DNA of 59,102 nucleotides from Allobacillus saliphilus (lineage in GTDB: Bacteria > Bacillota > Bacilli > Bacillales > Alkalibacillaceae): contig NZ_JAGSIE010000025.1 in the NCBI RefSeq assembly GCF_018138385.1, positions 1-59,102 of the forward strand. Direction: 5' to 3'. Within the stretch, counting starts at the first letter, position 1. Each line of letters begins with the position of its first letter. The position numbers were made by a program, and so were the translations under genes. The notes under the pieces were generated by a model. It had not been told where the DNA came from and searched no databases. It saw nothing but the letters and a program-made list of their open reading frames with translations. Positions 44,805-55,662 of this stretch are shown one piece after another.

Positions 44805-47438
44805 TTATTTAGCATCATACCATGTGTCGCCATAAGAGGCATCGACACTTAATGGTACATCCAATGTAATTGTGTTCTCCATTGCTTCTGTTACAAGCTT
44901 CTTCAATGCGTCGACATCCTCTTTTGCCACTTCAAAAATCAATTCGTCATGAACTTGTAATAGCATATTTGCGTTAATATCGGATTCTTCTAATGCTTGT
45001 TTCACATCAATCATCGCTTGCTTAATGACATCGGCCGCACTCCCTTGGATTGGTGAGTTCATTGCTGTCCGTTCGGCAAAGCTTCGACGGTTAAAGTTAC
45101 GCGCGTTAATTTCCGGCAAGTAGCGGCGTCGTTTCATAATTGTCTCAACATATCCGTCCCGTTTCGCTTGATTGACGATTTCCTCCATGTACTGCTTAAC
45201 ACCTGGATAGCTATTCAAATACGTGTTAATGAACACACCAGCTTCTTTTCTAGAAATTCCTAAACTTTGGCTTAAACCATAATCACTAATTCCATAAACG
45301 ATTCCGAAGTTAACCGCTTTTGCATGACGTCTCATGAGCGATGTCACATCTTCTTCTTTGACATTAAACACTTCACTTGCTGTTTGCGTATGGATGTCTT
45401 TTCCTTGTCTGAATGCTTCGATCAATTTTTCATCTTGAGAGATATGAGCTAACACACGAAGTTCGATTTGTGAATAATCGGCTGCCAACATTACCCAATT
45501 TTCTTTAGACGGAATGAATGCTTGGCGAATTTTCCGCCCTTCTTCCAAGCGAATCGGGATATTTTGTAAGTTCGGGTCTACAGAACTTAGTCGGCCCGTT
45601 TGCGTTAATACTTGATTAAAACGTGTATGAATTTTATTCGTATCTTTGTATACGACTTTCAACAAGCCTTCTAAATAGGTTGATTGTAATTTACGTAACT
45701 GTCGGTAAAGAAGGATTTGGTCGACAATCTCATGCTCATGTTGTAATTTCTCAAGAACATCAGCCGCTGTAGAATAGCCTGTCTTCGTTTTTTTAATGAC
45801 TGGTAAGCCTAAATCTTCAAATAGAACAACACCAAGCTGCTTCGGTGAGTCAATGTTGAATGTTTGTCCTGCCAATTCATGAATTCTTTTCTCAATCTCT
45901 TGTAACCTTAAGTCTAGGTCATCCTTCATTTCTTTCAAACGGTCGACATCTGTTCGGACTCCGATATATTCCATTTCACCTAAAATAATCGATAGTGGCA
46001 TTTCCAATTCATGAAATAAATTTTCTTGTTCATTTTCTTGCAGTTCCTTTTGTAGTATTTCATACAATCGATGACCTACATAGGCTTTCCGTACAATATG
46101 TTCAGCATATACATCTTCTTCTGGAAGCTTTCGTTTAGCACCTTTTCCATAGATCTCTTCGTCAAAAGACGTATCATGTATGCCATAAAAGGTTGCAATA
46201 CCCGGTAAGTCATGTGCAGAGTTCTGCGGATTGACGATATATGAAGCCAACAATAAGTCGAATGTTATACCTTCTACTTCAATGCCCTTCCAAGCAAGTG
46301 CTACTTTCATCGCTTTTGAATCACTGACGATTTTTTTCTTTTGTGAATCTTTAAGCCATTCGATGAATTTCGTTGATTCAAGTGCGACATCTGTTGGTAT
46401 GAAATAATGCCCGGTTTCATTAGATAACGAAAAACCGACGATGTCGGATGAATGGTAGTTTTCTTCCCATGATTCCATAATAAAAATATTTTCTGTCGGG
46501 CTAAGTATCTCATCATCAAACTCACTAATTCTCTGAAAGCTCACTTCAGCACGCTCAACCGGCTCTTCGCTTGCTTCCCCGTCAATTCGGTCCATTAATG
46601 AGTTAAATCCGTAAGCTTTAAAAACTTCAATTACTTTTTGTGTCTCATAGCCTGGATAAACGATGTCATCGACACTGATTTCAATCGGTGAATTTCGATC
46701 AATCGTCACTAATTCCTTACTCATGAACGCATCTTCTTTATGATTCGTTAGATTTTCTTTTAATTTTTTACCGCTTATTTCTTCTAGATTTTCATAGATG
46801 TTTTCGAGTGTGTCAAACTGGTTCAACAGTTTTGCCGCTGTTTTCTGCCCGACACCAGCGACTCCTGGGATATTATCTGAAGGATCACCCATTAAAGCTT
46901 TGAAGTCGATTAACTGTTCTCTAGAAACACCCATTTTTTCAGGAATTGTTGCTGGTGTGTAGGCTTCTAAATCAGATGTTCCTTTTTTAGAGATCGATAC
47001 GGTTGTATAATCATCAGCTAACTGCAATAAGTCTTTATCACCTGTAATGATGTTCGTATGCTTTTTTTGCTCGGATGCTTGCTTTGATATCGTTCCGATA
47101 ATATCATCCGCTTCATACTGGTCCAATTCATAATGTTTAATTCCGAACGCATCTAATAGCTGACGCACAATCAAAAATTGCTCTGAAAGCTCTGGTGGCG
47201 TTTTTTGTCGTCCACCTTTATACTCTTTGTACGTCTCATGACGGAAAGTCGTTTTTCCTGCATCGAAGGCAACCAATATACTCTCTGGCTTTTTTTCCTC
47301 TAATACCTTCAAAAGCATCGTCGTAAAACCATAAACGGCATTCGTGTGAACCCCTTGATCATTACTCAAGAGAGGCAACGCGAAAAACGCCCGATACAAG
47401 ACACTGTTCCCGTCAATTAATATAACTTCATCAGCCAT
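44805..47438 (-). CDS. polA: DNA polymerase I
   Basis: An 877-aa repair and Okazaki-fragment polymerase. It has the 5' nuclease (1-290: LIDGNSVLYRAFFA, TGDKDLLQL, GVAGVGQKTAAKLL), a central 3'-5' exonuclease-like region that lacks the usual Asp/Glu set (as in Bacillus, no proofreading) and the polymerase domain with motif A DYSQIELRVLAHIS, O-helix RRHAKAVNFGIVYG and motif C LLQVHDELIFE. It lies 30 bp after phoR. Confidence 0.97.
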   Translation of the reverse strand: MADEVILIDGNSVLYRAFFALPLLSNDQGVHTNAVYGFTTMLLKVLEEKKPESILVAFDAGKTTFRHETYKEYKGGRQKTPPELSEQFLIVRQLLDAFGIKHYELDQYEADDIIGTISKQASEQKKHTNIITGDKDLLQLADDYTTVSISKKGTSDLEAYTPATIPEKMGVSREQLIDFKALMGDPSDNIPGVAGVGQKTAAKLLNQFDTLENIYENLEEISGKKLKENLTNHKEDAFMSKELVTIDRNSPIEISVDDIVYPGYETQKVIEVFKAYGFNSLMDRIDGEASEEPVERAEVSFQRISEFDDEILSPTENIFIMESWEENYHSSDIVGFSLSNETGHYFIPTDVALESTKFIEWLKDSQKKKIVSDSKAMKVALAWKGIEVEGITFDLLLASYIVNPQNSAHDLPGIATFYGIHDTSFDEEIYGKGAKRKLPEEDVYAEHIVRKAYVGHRLYEILQKELQENEQENLFHELEMPLSIILGEMEYIGVRTDVDRLKEMKDDLDLRLQEIEKRIHELAGQTFNIDSPKQLGVVLFEDLGLPVIKKTKTGYSTAADVLEKLQHEHEIVDQILLYRQLRKLQSTYLEGLLKVVYKDTNKIHTRFNQVLTQTGRLSSVDPNLQNIPIRLEEGRKIRQAFIPSKENWVMLAADYSQIELRVLAHISQDEKLIEAFRQGKDIHTQTASEVFNVKEEDVTSLMRRHAKAVNFGIVYGISDYGLSQSLGISRKEAGVFINTYLNSYPGVKQYMEEIVNQAKRDGYVETIMKRRRYLPEINARNFNRRSFAERTAMNSPIQGSAADVIKQAMIDVKQALEESDINANMLLQVHDELIFEVAKEDVDALKKLVTEAMENTITLDVPLSVDASYGDTWYDAK

Positions 47439-47468
47439 TCAAGCACCTCATTTTCTATTTCTCAATTC

Positions 47469-49175
47469 TTACTTGTTTTTAGGCAAGTGAACAGTAATTT
47501 CCGTTCCTTCACCGAACGAACTATCAATCTCAATCTCGCCCTCATGTACTTCAACGATATGCTTAACAATCGATAATCCTAAGCCAGTCCCGCCGGATTG
47601 TCGGCTTCTTGCTTGATCGACCCGGTAAAACCGTTCAAAAATGCGGTGAAGTTTTTCCTTTGGTATACCAATTCCATTATCTTTAATTCTTAAGATGATT
47701 TCTTCGTCCGTTTGATCGATCGTCCATTCAATAGATCCACCTTCATCCGTATATTGAACAGCATTTACATATAAGTTCAATACTAATTGATACCAACGAT
47801 GGTAGTCTGCAAAGACCGTTAAATCCTCCGGTACATGAACCTCTGTTTTTATATTTTTTTCCACTATTTTTTCTTCAACAACTTGATGAACTTCATCCAT
47901 TAACATTTTTAAACGAAATTCCGTTTTCTCCAGTTGAAATGAATCTTTTTCGAGTAAAGCTAAATCCAATAAATCTTCAACAAGATTATTCAAGCGCTTG
48001 CTTTCTTTTTCAATAATCTTCAAAAATTCATTCGCTTTCTGTTCATCCACTTTCTGTTCTAACAATGTTTCTGCAAAACCTTGGATGGAGGTCAATGGCG
48101 TTCTCAATTCATGTGAGACGTTGGCAACAAAGTCTTTCCGTACATTCTCAACTTGCTTTATTTGTGTAATGTCATGACAGACGACGACAATACCTTTCCA
48201 CGTATCATCTGCATTCTTAATCGGCGCGACATGTACGTCAAAATAATGGCCTTGTGTTTTAATTAGCGCATGCTTTTTCTCTTCAGTAAAAATAGCTTCT
48301 TGGATTAATTCATTTAATTGCTCATGATCAATGACTTCGTAGTAAACCTCACCAATAATCTTTTTCTCTTGAACAGAGAAATATTCGATGAACGCGTCAT
48401 TAATCAGTCGAGTGATGCCTTTATCGTTCACTAATAAGACTCCGCTCACCATATTATTGACAACTGTATTCAAACGGTCATTTTGATTCTCGTATTTTCC
48501 TGTAATGTACTCCAGGTTTCGAGCTAATCGGTTAATCGAATGACTCAATTCAGAGGCAATCCCATAGGGAGCATCATGAATTCTCACTTGATAATCTCCT
48601 TCGACTAGCCGTTCCGCTGTATCTGCCGCTTTTCGAATCGGCATCACATAGCTATCATACAAACGGTTTCCGAAACTCCATAAAAATGCAATAACTAACG
48701 CAGCTAATATGCTAACAAGTAGCCATACGGTCCACTGCAGTTCGCGGATAGGTAATTCTTCGCTAACGACAACAAGCGTTGTGTTGTCAGAAACAGCATA
48801 CCGATAAATTAATCGGTCGTTTTCCAACAGATACCCAGCTTCAGATGCCTGGCCACGAAGAATTTCCAAAAAGTCGTCGTTATTAGGTACGAAAGTGGAC
48901 AATTCCTGTTGGTGATCTTGGTAATATAAATCTACTTGAAAGTACTCGGCATAATAATTGAGATCCTCACTGTTCAAGCTCCGTCGATCTGCTTCATCCT
49001 CGAGTTGCTCTCCGATGAAGTTTGCATCATTATTTAGTTGTTGCTCGGTTGACTGAACGACATAGTGCTGTGCAATTTGAGAGAATACATAACCAAGCAC
49101 AGCAAAAAAAGCAATGATTAATAAAATATAAATATATAACGTATTTCGGTTTCCAGCTTTTCGGCTTTTCGTCAT
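47469..49175 (-). CDS. phoR: Sensor histidine kinase PhoR
   Basis: A 568-aa membrane sensor for phosphate limitation. Two membrane helices (about 13-33 and 148-168) bracket an extracellular domain; then come HAMP (170-223), a PAS domain (232-340), the HisKA box with His355 in VSHELRTPLTS, and the ATPase domain (DNGIGIP, GGTGLGLSIVKHI). It follows phoP by 3 bp. The pair matches B. subtilis phoPR by place, next to polA. Confidence 0.93.
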   Translation of the reverse strand: MTKSRKAGNRNTLYIYILLIIAFFAVLGYVFSQIAQHYVVQSTEQQLNNDANFIGEQLEDEADRRSLNSEDLNYYAEYFQVDLYYQDHQQELSTFVPNNDDFLEILRGQASEAGYLLENDRLIYRYAVSDNTTLVVVSEELPIRELQWTVWLLVSILAALVIAFLWSFGNRLYDSYVMPIRKAADTAERLVEGDYQVRIHDAPYGIASELSHSINRLARNLEYITGKYENQNDRLNTVVNNMVSGVLLVNDKGITRLINDAFIEYFSVQEKKIIGEVYYEVIDHEQLNELIQEAIFTEEKKHALIKTQGHYFDVHVAPIKNADDTWKGIVVVCHDITQIKQVENVRKDFVANVSHELRTPLTSIQGFAETLLEQKVDEQKANEFLKIIEKESKRLNNLVEDLLDLALLEKDSFQLEKTEFRLKMLMDEVHQVVEEKIVEKNIKTEVHVPEDLTVFADYHRWYQLVLNLYVNAVQYTDEGGSIEWTIDQTDEEIILRIKDNGIGIPKEKLHRIFERFYRVDQARSRQSGGTGLGLSIVKHIVEVHEGEIEIDSSFGEGTEITVHLPKNK

Positions 49176-49178
49176 GTT

Positions 49179-49862
49179 TTATCCCTCAATTTTATAGCCA
49201 ATTCCTCTGACCGTTTTTATCAATGTTGGTTTTTTAGGATCTAACTCCAGTTTTTCACGCAGATGGCTAATATGTACATCGACGATTCTAGTATCTCCAA
49301 CGAAGTCAAAATCCCAAACATCTTTTAGCAATTCGGCACGCGGAACCGGTTTGTTTTTTCGTTTCACTAAATAGATTAGTAAATCAAACTCTTTTTTTGT
49401 AAATTCAACGAGTTCATCTTCTTTAAATACTTCATATGTTTCTGGGTCTACACGAATATGAGCCAGTCGAATTTGTTTTCCTGACTCCTCCACCGGCTGC
49501 GTTCGTCTCAAAACAACTTTTACGCGGGTCACCAATTCTTTAGGACTAAAAGGCTTCGTCATATAATCATCTGCACCATATTCAAGTCCAGTGATCATAT
49601 CCTGCTCATGACGCTTGGCCGTTAACATAATGATTGGTGTGTGAATATTATCCTGCCGTAACTTTTGACAGATCTCCATGCCGTCCATCGACGGAAGCAT
49701 CAAGTCCAATACAATGAGATCATAGTCTTCATTTTTCGCCGCTTCGTATGCTTGCTTTCCATCTTGATAGACGACAGTTTCAAATCCTTCTTGCTCTAAA
49801 TTATATTCAATTAATGTAGTGATCGAAACCTCATCATCGACAATCAAAATACGCTGGCCCAT
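49179..49862 (-). CDS. phoP: Response regulator PhoP
   Basis: A 227-aa OmpR-type regulator. The receiver domain has the acidic pair in IVDDE, phospho-acceptor Asp53 and LTAKRH; the C-terminal winged helix holds LLKDVWDFDFVGDTRIVDVHISHLR in two parts and TVRGIGYKIE. I start at the ATG at 49862, 7 nt after AGGGGT, and leave off 16 N-terminal residues. In B. subtilis phoPR follows mdh directly; here three other genes lie between. Confidence 0.94.
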   Translation of the reverse strand: MGQRILIVDDEVSITTLIEYNLEQEGFETVVYQDGKQAYEAAKNEDYDLIVLDLMLPSMDGMEICQKLRQDNIHTPIIMLTAKRHEQDMITGLEYGADDYMTKPFSPKELVTRVKVVLRRTQPVEESGKQIRLAHIRVDPETYEVFKEDELVEFTKKEFDLLIYLVKRKNKPVPRAELLKDVWDFDFVGDTRIVDVHISHLREKLELDPKKPTLIKTVRGIGYKIEG

Positions 49863-49950
49863 CAAGTCAACCCCTACTATTCTTTTATATTTATCATATC
49901 GATAATTCACTAGTTTGAAAAGTAATAAGAAGTCGGGTCATCCGTGACAA

Positions 49951-49999
49951 AAAGAAACGAAAATGGAACATCCATGAACACGATGCTCCATTTTTTATT
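49951..49999 (-). terminator. Terminator downstream of the YyaL-like gene
   Basis: AAATGGAGCATC pairs with GATGTTCCATTT, followed on the minus strand by TTCGTTTCTTTTTG; on the plus strand it is followed by TTTTTT, so it may act both ways. Confidence 0.65.
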
Positions 50000-50015
50000 T
50001 GAAATGAATGAGGAA

Positions 50016-52067
50016 CTATTTTCCAAATAACTGATCAATGACATCCATATAATCGGTCGACGGCGCTTGACAGGAGAAGTTTTCACACACAAATATTGTC
50101 GTTTGACCATTGAACTGTCTATAACCTTCCGCAAAAGGTGCCACTTTCGCTAGCTCTGTTGCATCACCAGCAATCAATGTTAGTTGTGGGCTGTAGCTTT
50201 GTTGATAATGCTGAATGAACTCATTGAAACTATCTGCTTCCTTATTCCCTAATAAAACTACTTCTTTTGAAGGAAAATCAGTCATAAGTAAACTTTGCAG
50301 GAAGAAGCTTGTGACATATGGATGCTTTTGAACGATGGGATAAAATAAATGATACATCGCTTCCAGTTTTTCAATATAATCAGACTCACCCGTCAAGGAT
50401 CCTAAGCGGGCTAATAGTACGCCTGCAACACTGTTTCCTGATGGGATGGCTCCTTCTTGGATTTCCTTTTCACGGTCGATCAATGTTTCACCATCGTCAC
50501 CATAAAAGAAAAACCCGCCTTCTTGGTCATCCCAAAACAACGTGAATAGTTCATCCATCAATTGCTTCGCTTTTTGTAAATACGTCAAGTCGAAATCAAT
50601 TTCATAGTATTCCAAGTAGGCCCATGTTAAATAAGCATAGTCATCTAAGTAAGCCTTGTATTTAACATCTTTTTCTCGGTATCTGGCCATTAAACGACTA
50701 TTTTGATACATATTTTCTTCAATGAACGTAAGCGCTTGAGATGCCATGTCGGTATATTCAGGTTGTTGGTATGCCTTTGCTGCTTTAAGTAACGCAGTAA
50801 TCATCATCGCATTCCAGGAGGTTAGCATTTTATCATCCACATGCGGATAAATTCGTTTTTCTCTTTCATTTAAGAGCAGATTGCGTGCTTCCTCCAATTG
50901 TTTACTTAGTTCATGAACCGACAACTGATGACGTTCAGCGACTTGTTTTAAATCTACGTCAATCAGATGAGGAATATTCTTTTCTTCAAAATTACCCTGT
51001 TTCGTTATTTGGTAAGCATCTGTATATAAATCACCTAGCTGCTCGCCCAAGATTTGATATACCTCTTCATAAGACCAAACGTAATATTTTCCTTCTTGTC
51101 CTTCTGAATCGGCATCAATGCCTGAATAGAAGAAGCCTTCTTCACTCGTCATTTCTCTTTTTACAAATTGAATAACCTGCTCACTAATTTGTTGGTAAAA
51201 AGGATTACGTGTTACTTGATAAGCCTCCGTATAGGCCATCAACAAAAATGCCTGATCATACAGCATTTTCTCAAAATGTGGAACGAGCCACTTTTCATCT
51301 GTCGCATAACGTGTAAAGCCAAAACCGACATGGTCCCACAAACCACCATTAGCCATTGCTTGAAGCGTATGTTCCGCCATATGCAATGCCTGTTCATTAT
51401 TCGTTTGATTATAATAGTTAAGTAAAAACAAGATGTTTTGTGGTGCTGGAAACTTAGGCGCCCCGCCGAAACCTCCATACGTTTCGTCATACAATCGAGT
51501 AAATAGTTCATATCCTCTGTGCACAGCGTTTTGATCCAATCGTTGTTCAGACGCTTTCAACTGAGAGCGTTCAATCGCTCGTTCAACACTTGTGGTAACA
51601 TCCTCAATTTGCTTAGGATCATTTTTATAAGTTTCGTATAATTGCTTAACGACTTCTTGAAAGCTCGGTAGTCCATATCGTCCTTTTGGTGGAAAATATG
51701 TCCCTGCATAAAATGGTATATGGTCTGGTGTCATAAAGACGGACATAGGCCACCCACCATGCCCTGTCATCTGTTGACAGATTTTCATATAGACCGAATC
51801 AACATCTGGTCGTTCCTCTCGGTCAACTTTAATAGAGATAAATCGATCATTTAACAATGTAGCCGTCTTTTCATCTTCGAAACTTTCATGCGCCATGACA
51901 TGACACCAATGACAGGTCGAGTATCCAATTGATAGAAAAATGGGCTTGTTTTCTTTTTTAGCTTGATCGAATGCTTCTTCACCCCACGGATACCAATCAA
52001 CTGGGTTATATGCATGTTGTAGGAGGTAAGGTGATTTTTCATTGATTAGACGATTGGGTTTATGCAT
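50016..52067 (-). CDS. Thioredoxin-domain protein of the YyaL/DUF255 family
   Basis: A 683-aa protein with an N-terminal thioredoxin-like domain (1-170: [22 protein letters not shown] with C52 and C55, the signature of DUF255) and a long alpha/alpha-toroid part like N-acylglucosamine epimerases ([31 protein letters not shown]-type region, in pieces). Relatives include B. subtilis YyaL and human spermatogenesis protein 20. Function is uncertain. The start is the ATG at 52067, 9 nt after GGAG. It stands between phoP and a YugN-like gene. Confidence 0.92.
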   Translation of the reverse strand: MHKPNRLINEKSPYLLQHAYNPVDWYPWGEEAFDQAKKENKPIFLSIGYSTCHWCHVMAHESFEDEKTATLLNDRFISIKVDREERPDVDSVYMKICQQMTGHGGWPMSVFMTPDHIPFYAGTYFPPKGRYGLPSFQEVVKQLYETYKNDPKQIEDVTTSVERAIERSQLKASEQRLDQNAVHRGYELFTRLYDETYGGFGGAPKFPAPQNILFLLNYYNQTNNEQALHMAEHTLQAMANGGLWDHVGFGFTRYATDEKWLVPHFEKMLYDQAFLLMAYTEAYQVTRNPFYQQISEQVIQFVKREMTSEEGFFYSGIDADSEGQEGKYYVWSYEEVYQILGEQLGDLYTDAYQITKQGNFEEKNIPHLIDVDLKQVAERHQLSVHELSKQLEEARNLLLNEREKRIYPHVDDKMLTSWNAMMITALLKAAKAYQQPEYTDMASQALTFIEENMYQNSRLMARYREKDVKYKAYLDDYAYLTWAYLEYYEIDFDLTYLQKAKQLMDELFTLFWDDQEGGFFFYGDDGETLIDREKEIQEGAIPSGNSVAGVLLARLGSLTGESDYIEKLEAMYHLFYPIVQKHPYVTSFFLQSLLMTDFPSKEVVLLGNKEADSFNEFIQHYQQSYSPQLTLIAGDATELAKVAPFAEGYRQFNGQTTIFVCENFSCQAPSTDYMDVIDQLFGK

Positions 52068-52159
52068 ATGCTGACACTCCAATAATTTATTTTAGCGAGT
52101 CGTTTCTCTTCTCCTATTATCTTATCACGTTATAAGGACACCCAAACAACCGATAGACT

Positions 52160-52208
52160 TAAAAATAGAAAACAGGCATTCACCCATCAGTTATAATGGT
52201 GAATGCCC
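52160..52208 (-). terminator. Terminator of the YugN-like gene
   Basis: The minus-strand stem GGCATTCACCAT/(T)GGGTGAATGCC is followed by TGTTTTCTATTTTT. Confidence 0.85.
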
Positions 52209-52232
52209 TAACCAACAAAGCTATTCTCTTTT

Positions 52233-52658
52233 TTAAACCTCTTCCAAAAAGTTAACGTGTGACACGATTTGTTCTACTGCTTGTTCGCCATTTTCTTCCC
52301 ACTCATTTTTATCATGAATCTTTCCGTCCGTGTCTAGAGGTTTTTGAAATTGACCCAAACCTGAAATAGTTGCCAAAGCATTGGCATCTTTCTCCAAACC
52401 GATATTGACAACATGTTTAATGACATACGGTTTTTCAAATTCAATTAATGCATTGGGGCGATCGAGTTCTCCATCAATCACTTGAAAAGGCATACGCAAG
52501 TAGATCGTTTCACCAGCTTCTCGCCATAAAATCGAGTCAATGCAGCCACGGTCATAGTCCCAGCAACCACCGAGTGTATACTTGAGCCTTTTCGCTTCAG
52601 AAAGCATGTTTCCAAAAAACGTTCGCTTACCTTCCAGCTGAGTATCCAGTTCAATCAT
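52233..52658 (-). CDS. YugN-like protein
   Basis: A 141-aa soluble protein. It resembles the YugN family of Bacillus: GGCWDYDRGCIDSI (compare GQWDYER in YugN), then IYLRMPFQVIDGELDRPNALIEF and a C-terminal acidic helix. No catalytic residues stand out. Function is unknown. It is preceded by AGGTGGA and has its own terminator, so it is probably transcribed alone. YugN is elsewhere in B. subtilis, so this is a rearranged gene. Confidence 0.65.
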   Translation of the reverse strand: MIELDTQLEGKRTFFGNMLSEAKRLKYTLGGCWDYDRGCIDSILWREAGETIYLRMPFQVIDGELDRPNALIEFEKPYVIKHVVNIGLEKDANALATISGLGQFQKPLDTDGKIHDKNEWEENGEQAVEQIVSHVNFLEEV

Positions 52659-52767
52659 TTGAATCCACCTTTACCATATAGTTTATGATAGTCATAGTAT
52701 TGGTTGATTCAGTTGGAAACATACCGGAATTCATGAAACTTTTGGTATGTATTAAATGTGTCTCAGT

Positions 52768-52842
52768 AAAGAAAACAACTCGGGAAAATATATTTTTTTC
52801 AAGTTAGTTTAACTCGACTCTAACTGCCATATATTTCCCGAG
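52768..52842 (-). terminator. Long hairpin after the DUF2188 gene, probable terminator
   Basis: The minus strand forms CTCGGGAAATATAT with ATATATTTTCCCGAG over a 64-nt element, with a small inner stem GTTAG/CTAAC, followed by TTGTTTTCTTT. It lies 37 bp after the stop. The stem is long and mostly A-T inside, which is unusual for a simple terminator. Confidence 0.55.
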
Positions 52843-52878
52843 CAATAACGATTTCATTTTAACCCTTAGAATACTATT

Positions 52879-53130
52879 CTACTTTGTTTCATAATTATAT
52901 TGCTCTTCAATCTCTCCTGAAGAACTGTGAACATAAGCAATTGTGTCATTTTCATCAGCAAGTTCAATTGCTTTTTCAATCGCCTCATCTTTCGAATCTG
53001 TGGTATATTCTGGTTCTTCCTTGCCGTCTTCTTTTACCGCCCATTCTTCTTCAGACGGTACAACGTGAAACCTTGCATCTTCAGTACCTGCTCTTTCTTT
53101 AAAAAACTCTTGACGTTCTTGTTCGGACAT
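52879..53130 (-). CDS. DUF2188 protein
   Basis: An 83-aa acidic protein. The DUF2188 pattern is RFHVVPSEEEWAVKEDGKEEP, then DSKDEAIEKAIELADEN, IAYVHSSSGEIEEQYNY, preceded by an unusual charged N-terminal extension (MSEQERQEFFKERAGT). The family is small and widespread and has no known function. An AGGAGG site precedes the ATG. It lies alone between mdh and the YugN-like gene. Confidence 0.82.
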   Translation of the reverse strand: MSEQERQEFFKERAGTEDARFHVVPSEEEWAVKEDGKEEPEYTTDSKDEAIEKAIELADENDTIAYVHSSSGEIEEQYNYETK

Positions 53131-53203
53131 ATTTAAAACCTCCTTTAGTTGATTGAAAATTCATGTTGCATTAGTCGATACCCGAATCACAATTTGGAAA
53201 ACA

Positions 53204-53242
53204 TAAAAAAATCCACCTTGGAAAATTCATTCCAAAGTGGAT
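53204..53242 (-). terminator. mdh intrinsic terminator
   Basis: The minus-strand stem ATCCACTTTGGAA/TTCCAAGGTGGAT is followed by TTTTTTTATG. Confidence 0.9.
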
Positions 53243-53252
53243 CATATGACGA

Positions 53253-54200
53253 TTAATTATCTTTGTTTAATACGTCCATTACTTGCTGAACGGATTGTGC
53301 TGATTGATCTAATTGAGTTTTTTCTTCATCTGTCAAATCAAGCTCTATAATTTTTTCGAGTCCGTTACCACCGAGAATTGTCGGCACTCCTAAATACATA
53401 TCTTTGTAGCCGTATTCTCCTTCGAGATAAGCGATCGCAGGTAAAATTCGTCGCTGATCTTTCAGAATTGCTTCTGTCATCTCTGTCAACGCAGCAGCAG
53501 GGGCATAATATGCTGAACCATTTCCGAGTAACCCTACGATTTCACCGCCGCCTTTTCGTGTACGTTCCACAATCTCATCAAGGCGTTGTTTTGAAATGAG
53601 CTTCTCTAATGGAATCCCTCCTGCATGAGAGTAGCGAAGCATTGGCACCATGTCATCACCATGTCCACCTAGAACGAATCCAGAAACATCCTTTACGGAA
53701 ATATCCAGCTCTTCAGCGATGAATGTGCGAAAACGCGCTGTATCTAACACACCAGACTGACCGATGACCCGGTTTTTCGGTAAACCAGCTGTTTGGTATA
53801 CCGTATAGGTCATCGCATCAACTGGGTTCGTTAACACGAGAATAATCGGCTCCTTGGAGTACTTCATAATTTCTTGTGTTACAGATTTCATAATTTTAGA
53901 GTTTGTCGCTACAAGATCATCTCGGCTCATTCCAGGTTTTCTAGCAATCCCTGCAGTAATGATGACGACGTCAGAATCTTTCGTGTCAGCATAATCCGAT
54001 GTACCAACAATTTTTGCATCAAATCGTTGAACAGGACTTGCTTCCAACATATCAAGAGCCTTGCCTTTAGTCGGGTCCTCCATATCTGGAATATCAACTA
54101 AAACGACGTCAGCTAATTCCTTCTGAGCAACCATTAAAGCAGCCGTTGCACCTGTGAATCCGGCACCGATGACTGAGACTTTCCTACGCTTGATTGTCAT
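53253..54200 (-). CDS. mdh: Malate dehydrogenase
   Basis: A 315-aa NAD-dependent enzyme of the LDH-like MDH group. It has the Rossmann motif [10 protein letters not shown] (12-21), the substrate arginines in [32 protein letters not shown] and the catalytic His in [10 protein letters not shown]. It converts malate to oxaloacetate in the citric acid cycle. It follows icd by 63 bp with no terminator, giving the Bacillus citZ-icd-mdh order. Confidence 0.97.
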   Translation of the reverse strand: MTIKRRKVSVIGAGFTGATAALMVAQKELADVVLVDIPDMEDPTKGKALDMLEASPVQRFDAKIVGTSDYADTKDSDVVIITAGIARKPGMSRDDLVATNSKIMKSVTQEIMKYSKEPIILVLTNPVDAMTYTVYQTAGLPKNRVIGQSGVLDTARFRTFIAEELDISVKDVSGFVLGGHGDDMVPMLRYSHAGGIPLEKLISKQRLDEIVERTRKGGGEIVGLLGNGSAYYAPAAALTEMTEAILKDQRRILPAIAYLEGEYGYKDMYLGVPTILGGNGLEKIIELDLTDEEKTQLDQSAQSVQQVMDVLNKDN

Positions 54201-54263
54201 CTAAAGCCTCCCTCAATTTGATTTTCAACCAATTGATTCTAGCTTTCCACATTCAAAGAAACA

Positions 54264-55535
54264 TTAACCCATGTTTTTGATTAGTTCATCAGCGAACTCA
54301 GAAGTTTTAACTTCTGTTGCGTTATCCATCAAGCGAGCGAAGTCATAAGTAACGACTTTGCTTGCAATCGTTTTATCCATCGCTTTTGCGATCAGCTCAC
54401 TAGCTTCTCTCCAGCCTAAGTGGTCAAGCATTAGCGTACCTGACAAGATTACTGAAGATGGGTTTACTTTGTCCATGCCAGCATATTTTGGAGCTGTACC
54501 GTGAGTCGCTTCAAAGATCGCATGGCCAGTATCATTGTTAATGTTTGCTCCTGGAGCAATACCGATTCCGCCAACTTGAGCAGCTAGCGCGTCAGAAATG
54601 TAGTCACCATTTAAGTTCATTGTCGCAACTACTTCGAACTCTTTTGGACGAGTAAGGATTTGCTGCAAGAAGATATCTGCAATTGCATCTTTTACAATGA
54701 TTTTACCTGCATCTTCTGCTTCTTTTTGCGCTTTATCAGCTTCTTCGCGACCTTTTTCTTCAACAATCGCGTCATATTCATTCCAAGTGAAAACTTTGTC
54801 GCCGTATTCACGTTCAGCTAGTTCATAACCCCAGTTCTTGAAAGAACCTTCAGTAAATTTCATAATGTTTCCTTTGTGAACGAGCGTAACGGATTTTTTG
54901 CCTTCGTTTAATGCATACTCAATCGCTGCACGTACTAAGCGCTCAGTACCTTCTTTGGATACTGGCTTAATTCCGATACCAGAAGTTTCAGGGAAACGGA
55001 TTTTGTCTACACCCATTTCGTTTTGGATGAAGTCAATCACTTTTTTCACTTCGTCCGTTCCTTCTTGCCACTCGATACCCGCATAAATATCTTCAGTATT
55101 TTCACGGAAGATTTGCATGTCTACATCTTCAGGATGCTTAACCGGAGAAGGTACCCCTTCGAAATAACGAACAGGACGTAGGCAAGTAAATAGGTCAAGC
55201 TCTTGACGTAGTGCAACGTTTAGAGAACGAATTCCTCCACCAATCGGTGTAGTCAATGGACCTTTAATCGCAATTTTATAATCACGAATGGTTTCTAATG
55301 TTTCGTTTGGTAGCCACTCACCAGTTTTGTCATATGCTTTCTGACCAGCAAGTACTTCTTTCCAAACAATTTTCTTTTCGCCGTTGTATGCTTTTTCAAC
55401 AGCTTGCTCTAGTACGCGTGAAGCTGCAGCCCAAATGTCTGGACCAGTTCCATCTCCTTCGATATATGGAATGATTGCATGATTTGGAACATTCATTTTT
55501 CCATTTTCTACTGTAATTTTTTCACCTTGTGTCAT
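54264..55535 (-). CDS. icd: Isocitrate dehydrogenase (NADP)
   Basis: A 423-aa enzyme making 2-oxoglutarate. The substrate region [20 protein letters not shown] is present, with [14 protein letters not shown], the metal-binding Asp in [19 protein letters not shown] and the NADP-type adenine pocket [15 protein letters not shown]. Length is typical of Bacillus Icd. It lies downstream of citZ after a compact hairpin. I see no clear promoter of its own, so some reading through from citZ is likely. Confidence 0.97.
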   Translation of the reverse strand: MTQGEKITVENGKMNVPNHAIIPYIEGDGTGPDIWAAASRVLEQAVEKAYNGEKKIVWKEVLAGQKAYDKTGEWLPNETLETIRDYKIAIKGPLTTPIGGGIRSLNVALRQELDLFTCLRPVRYFEGVPSPVKHPEDVDMQIFRENTEDIYAGIEWQEGTDEVKKVIDFIQNEMGVDKIRFPETSGIGIKPVSKEGTERLVRAAIEYALNEGKKSVTLVHKGNIMKFTEGSFKNWGYELAEREYGDKVFTWNEYDAIVEEKGREEADKAQKEAEDAGKIIVKDAIADIFLQQILTRPKEFEVVATMNLNGDYISDALAAQVGGIGIAPGANINNDTGHAIFEATHGTAPKYAGMDKVNPSSVILSGTLMLDHLGWREASELIAKAMDKTIASKVVTYDFARLMDNATEVKTSEFADELIKNMG

Positions 55536-55603
55536 TGAAATACCTCCTCATTTTTTACATCCGTTTTTGTTATCTGAAAATTGTTGAAAAATCCAGACAA
55601 CAT

Positions 55604-55630
55604 CACAAAAGCCGGAAAGTCCGGCTTTTG
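55604..55630 (-). terminator. Hairpin between citZ and icd, possible attenuator
   Basis: AAAAGCCGGA/TCCGGCTTTT with a 3-nt loop and only a short T-run (TTTTG) on the minus strand. It may end part of the citZ transcripts. Confidence 0.6.
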
Positions 55631-55662
55631 AATAATCTATAGTACCTTAATTCGATCGCTAC

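Noticed and set aside
50000-53200. A new defence or toxin-antitoxin system in the YyaL/YugN/DUF2188 block
   Set aside because: The genes have separate terminators and no toxin, nuclease or antitoxin features. They look like ordinary accessory genes.
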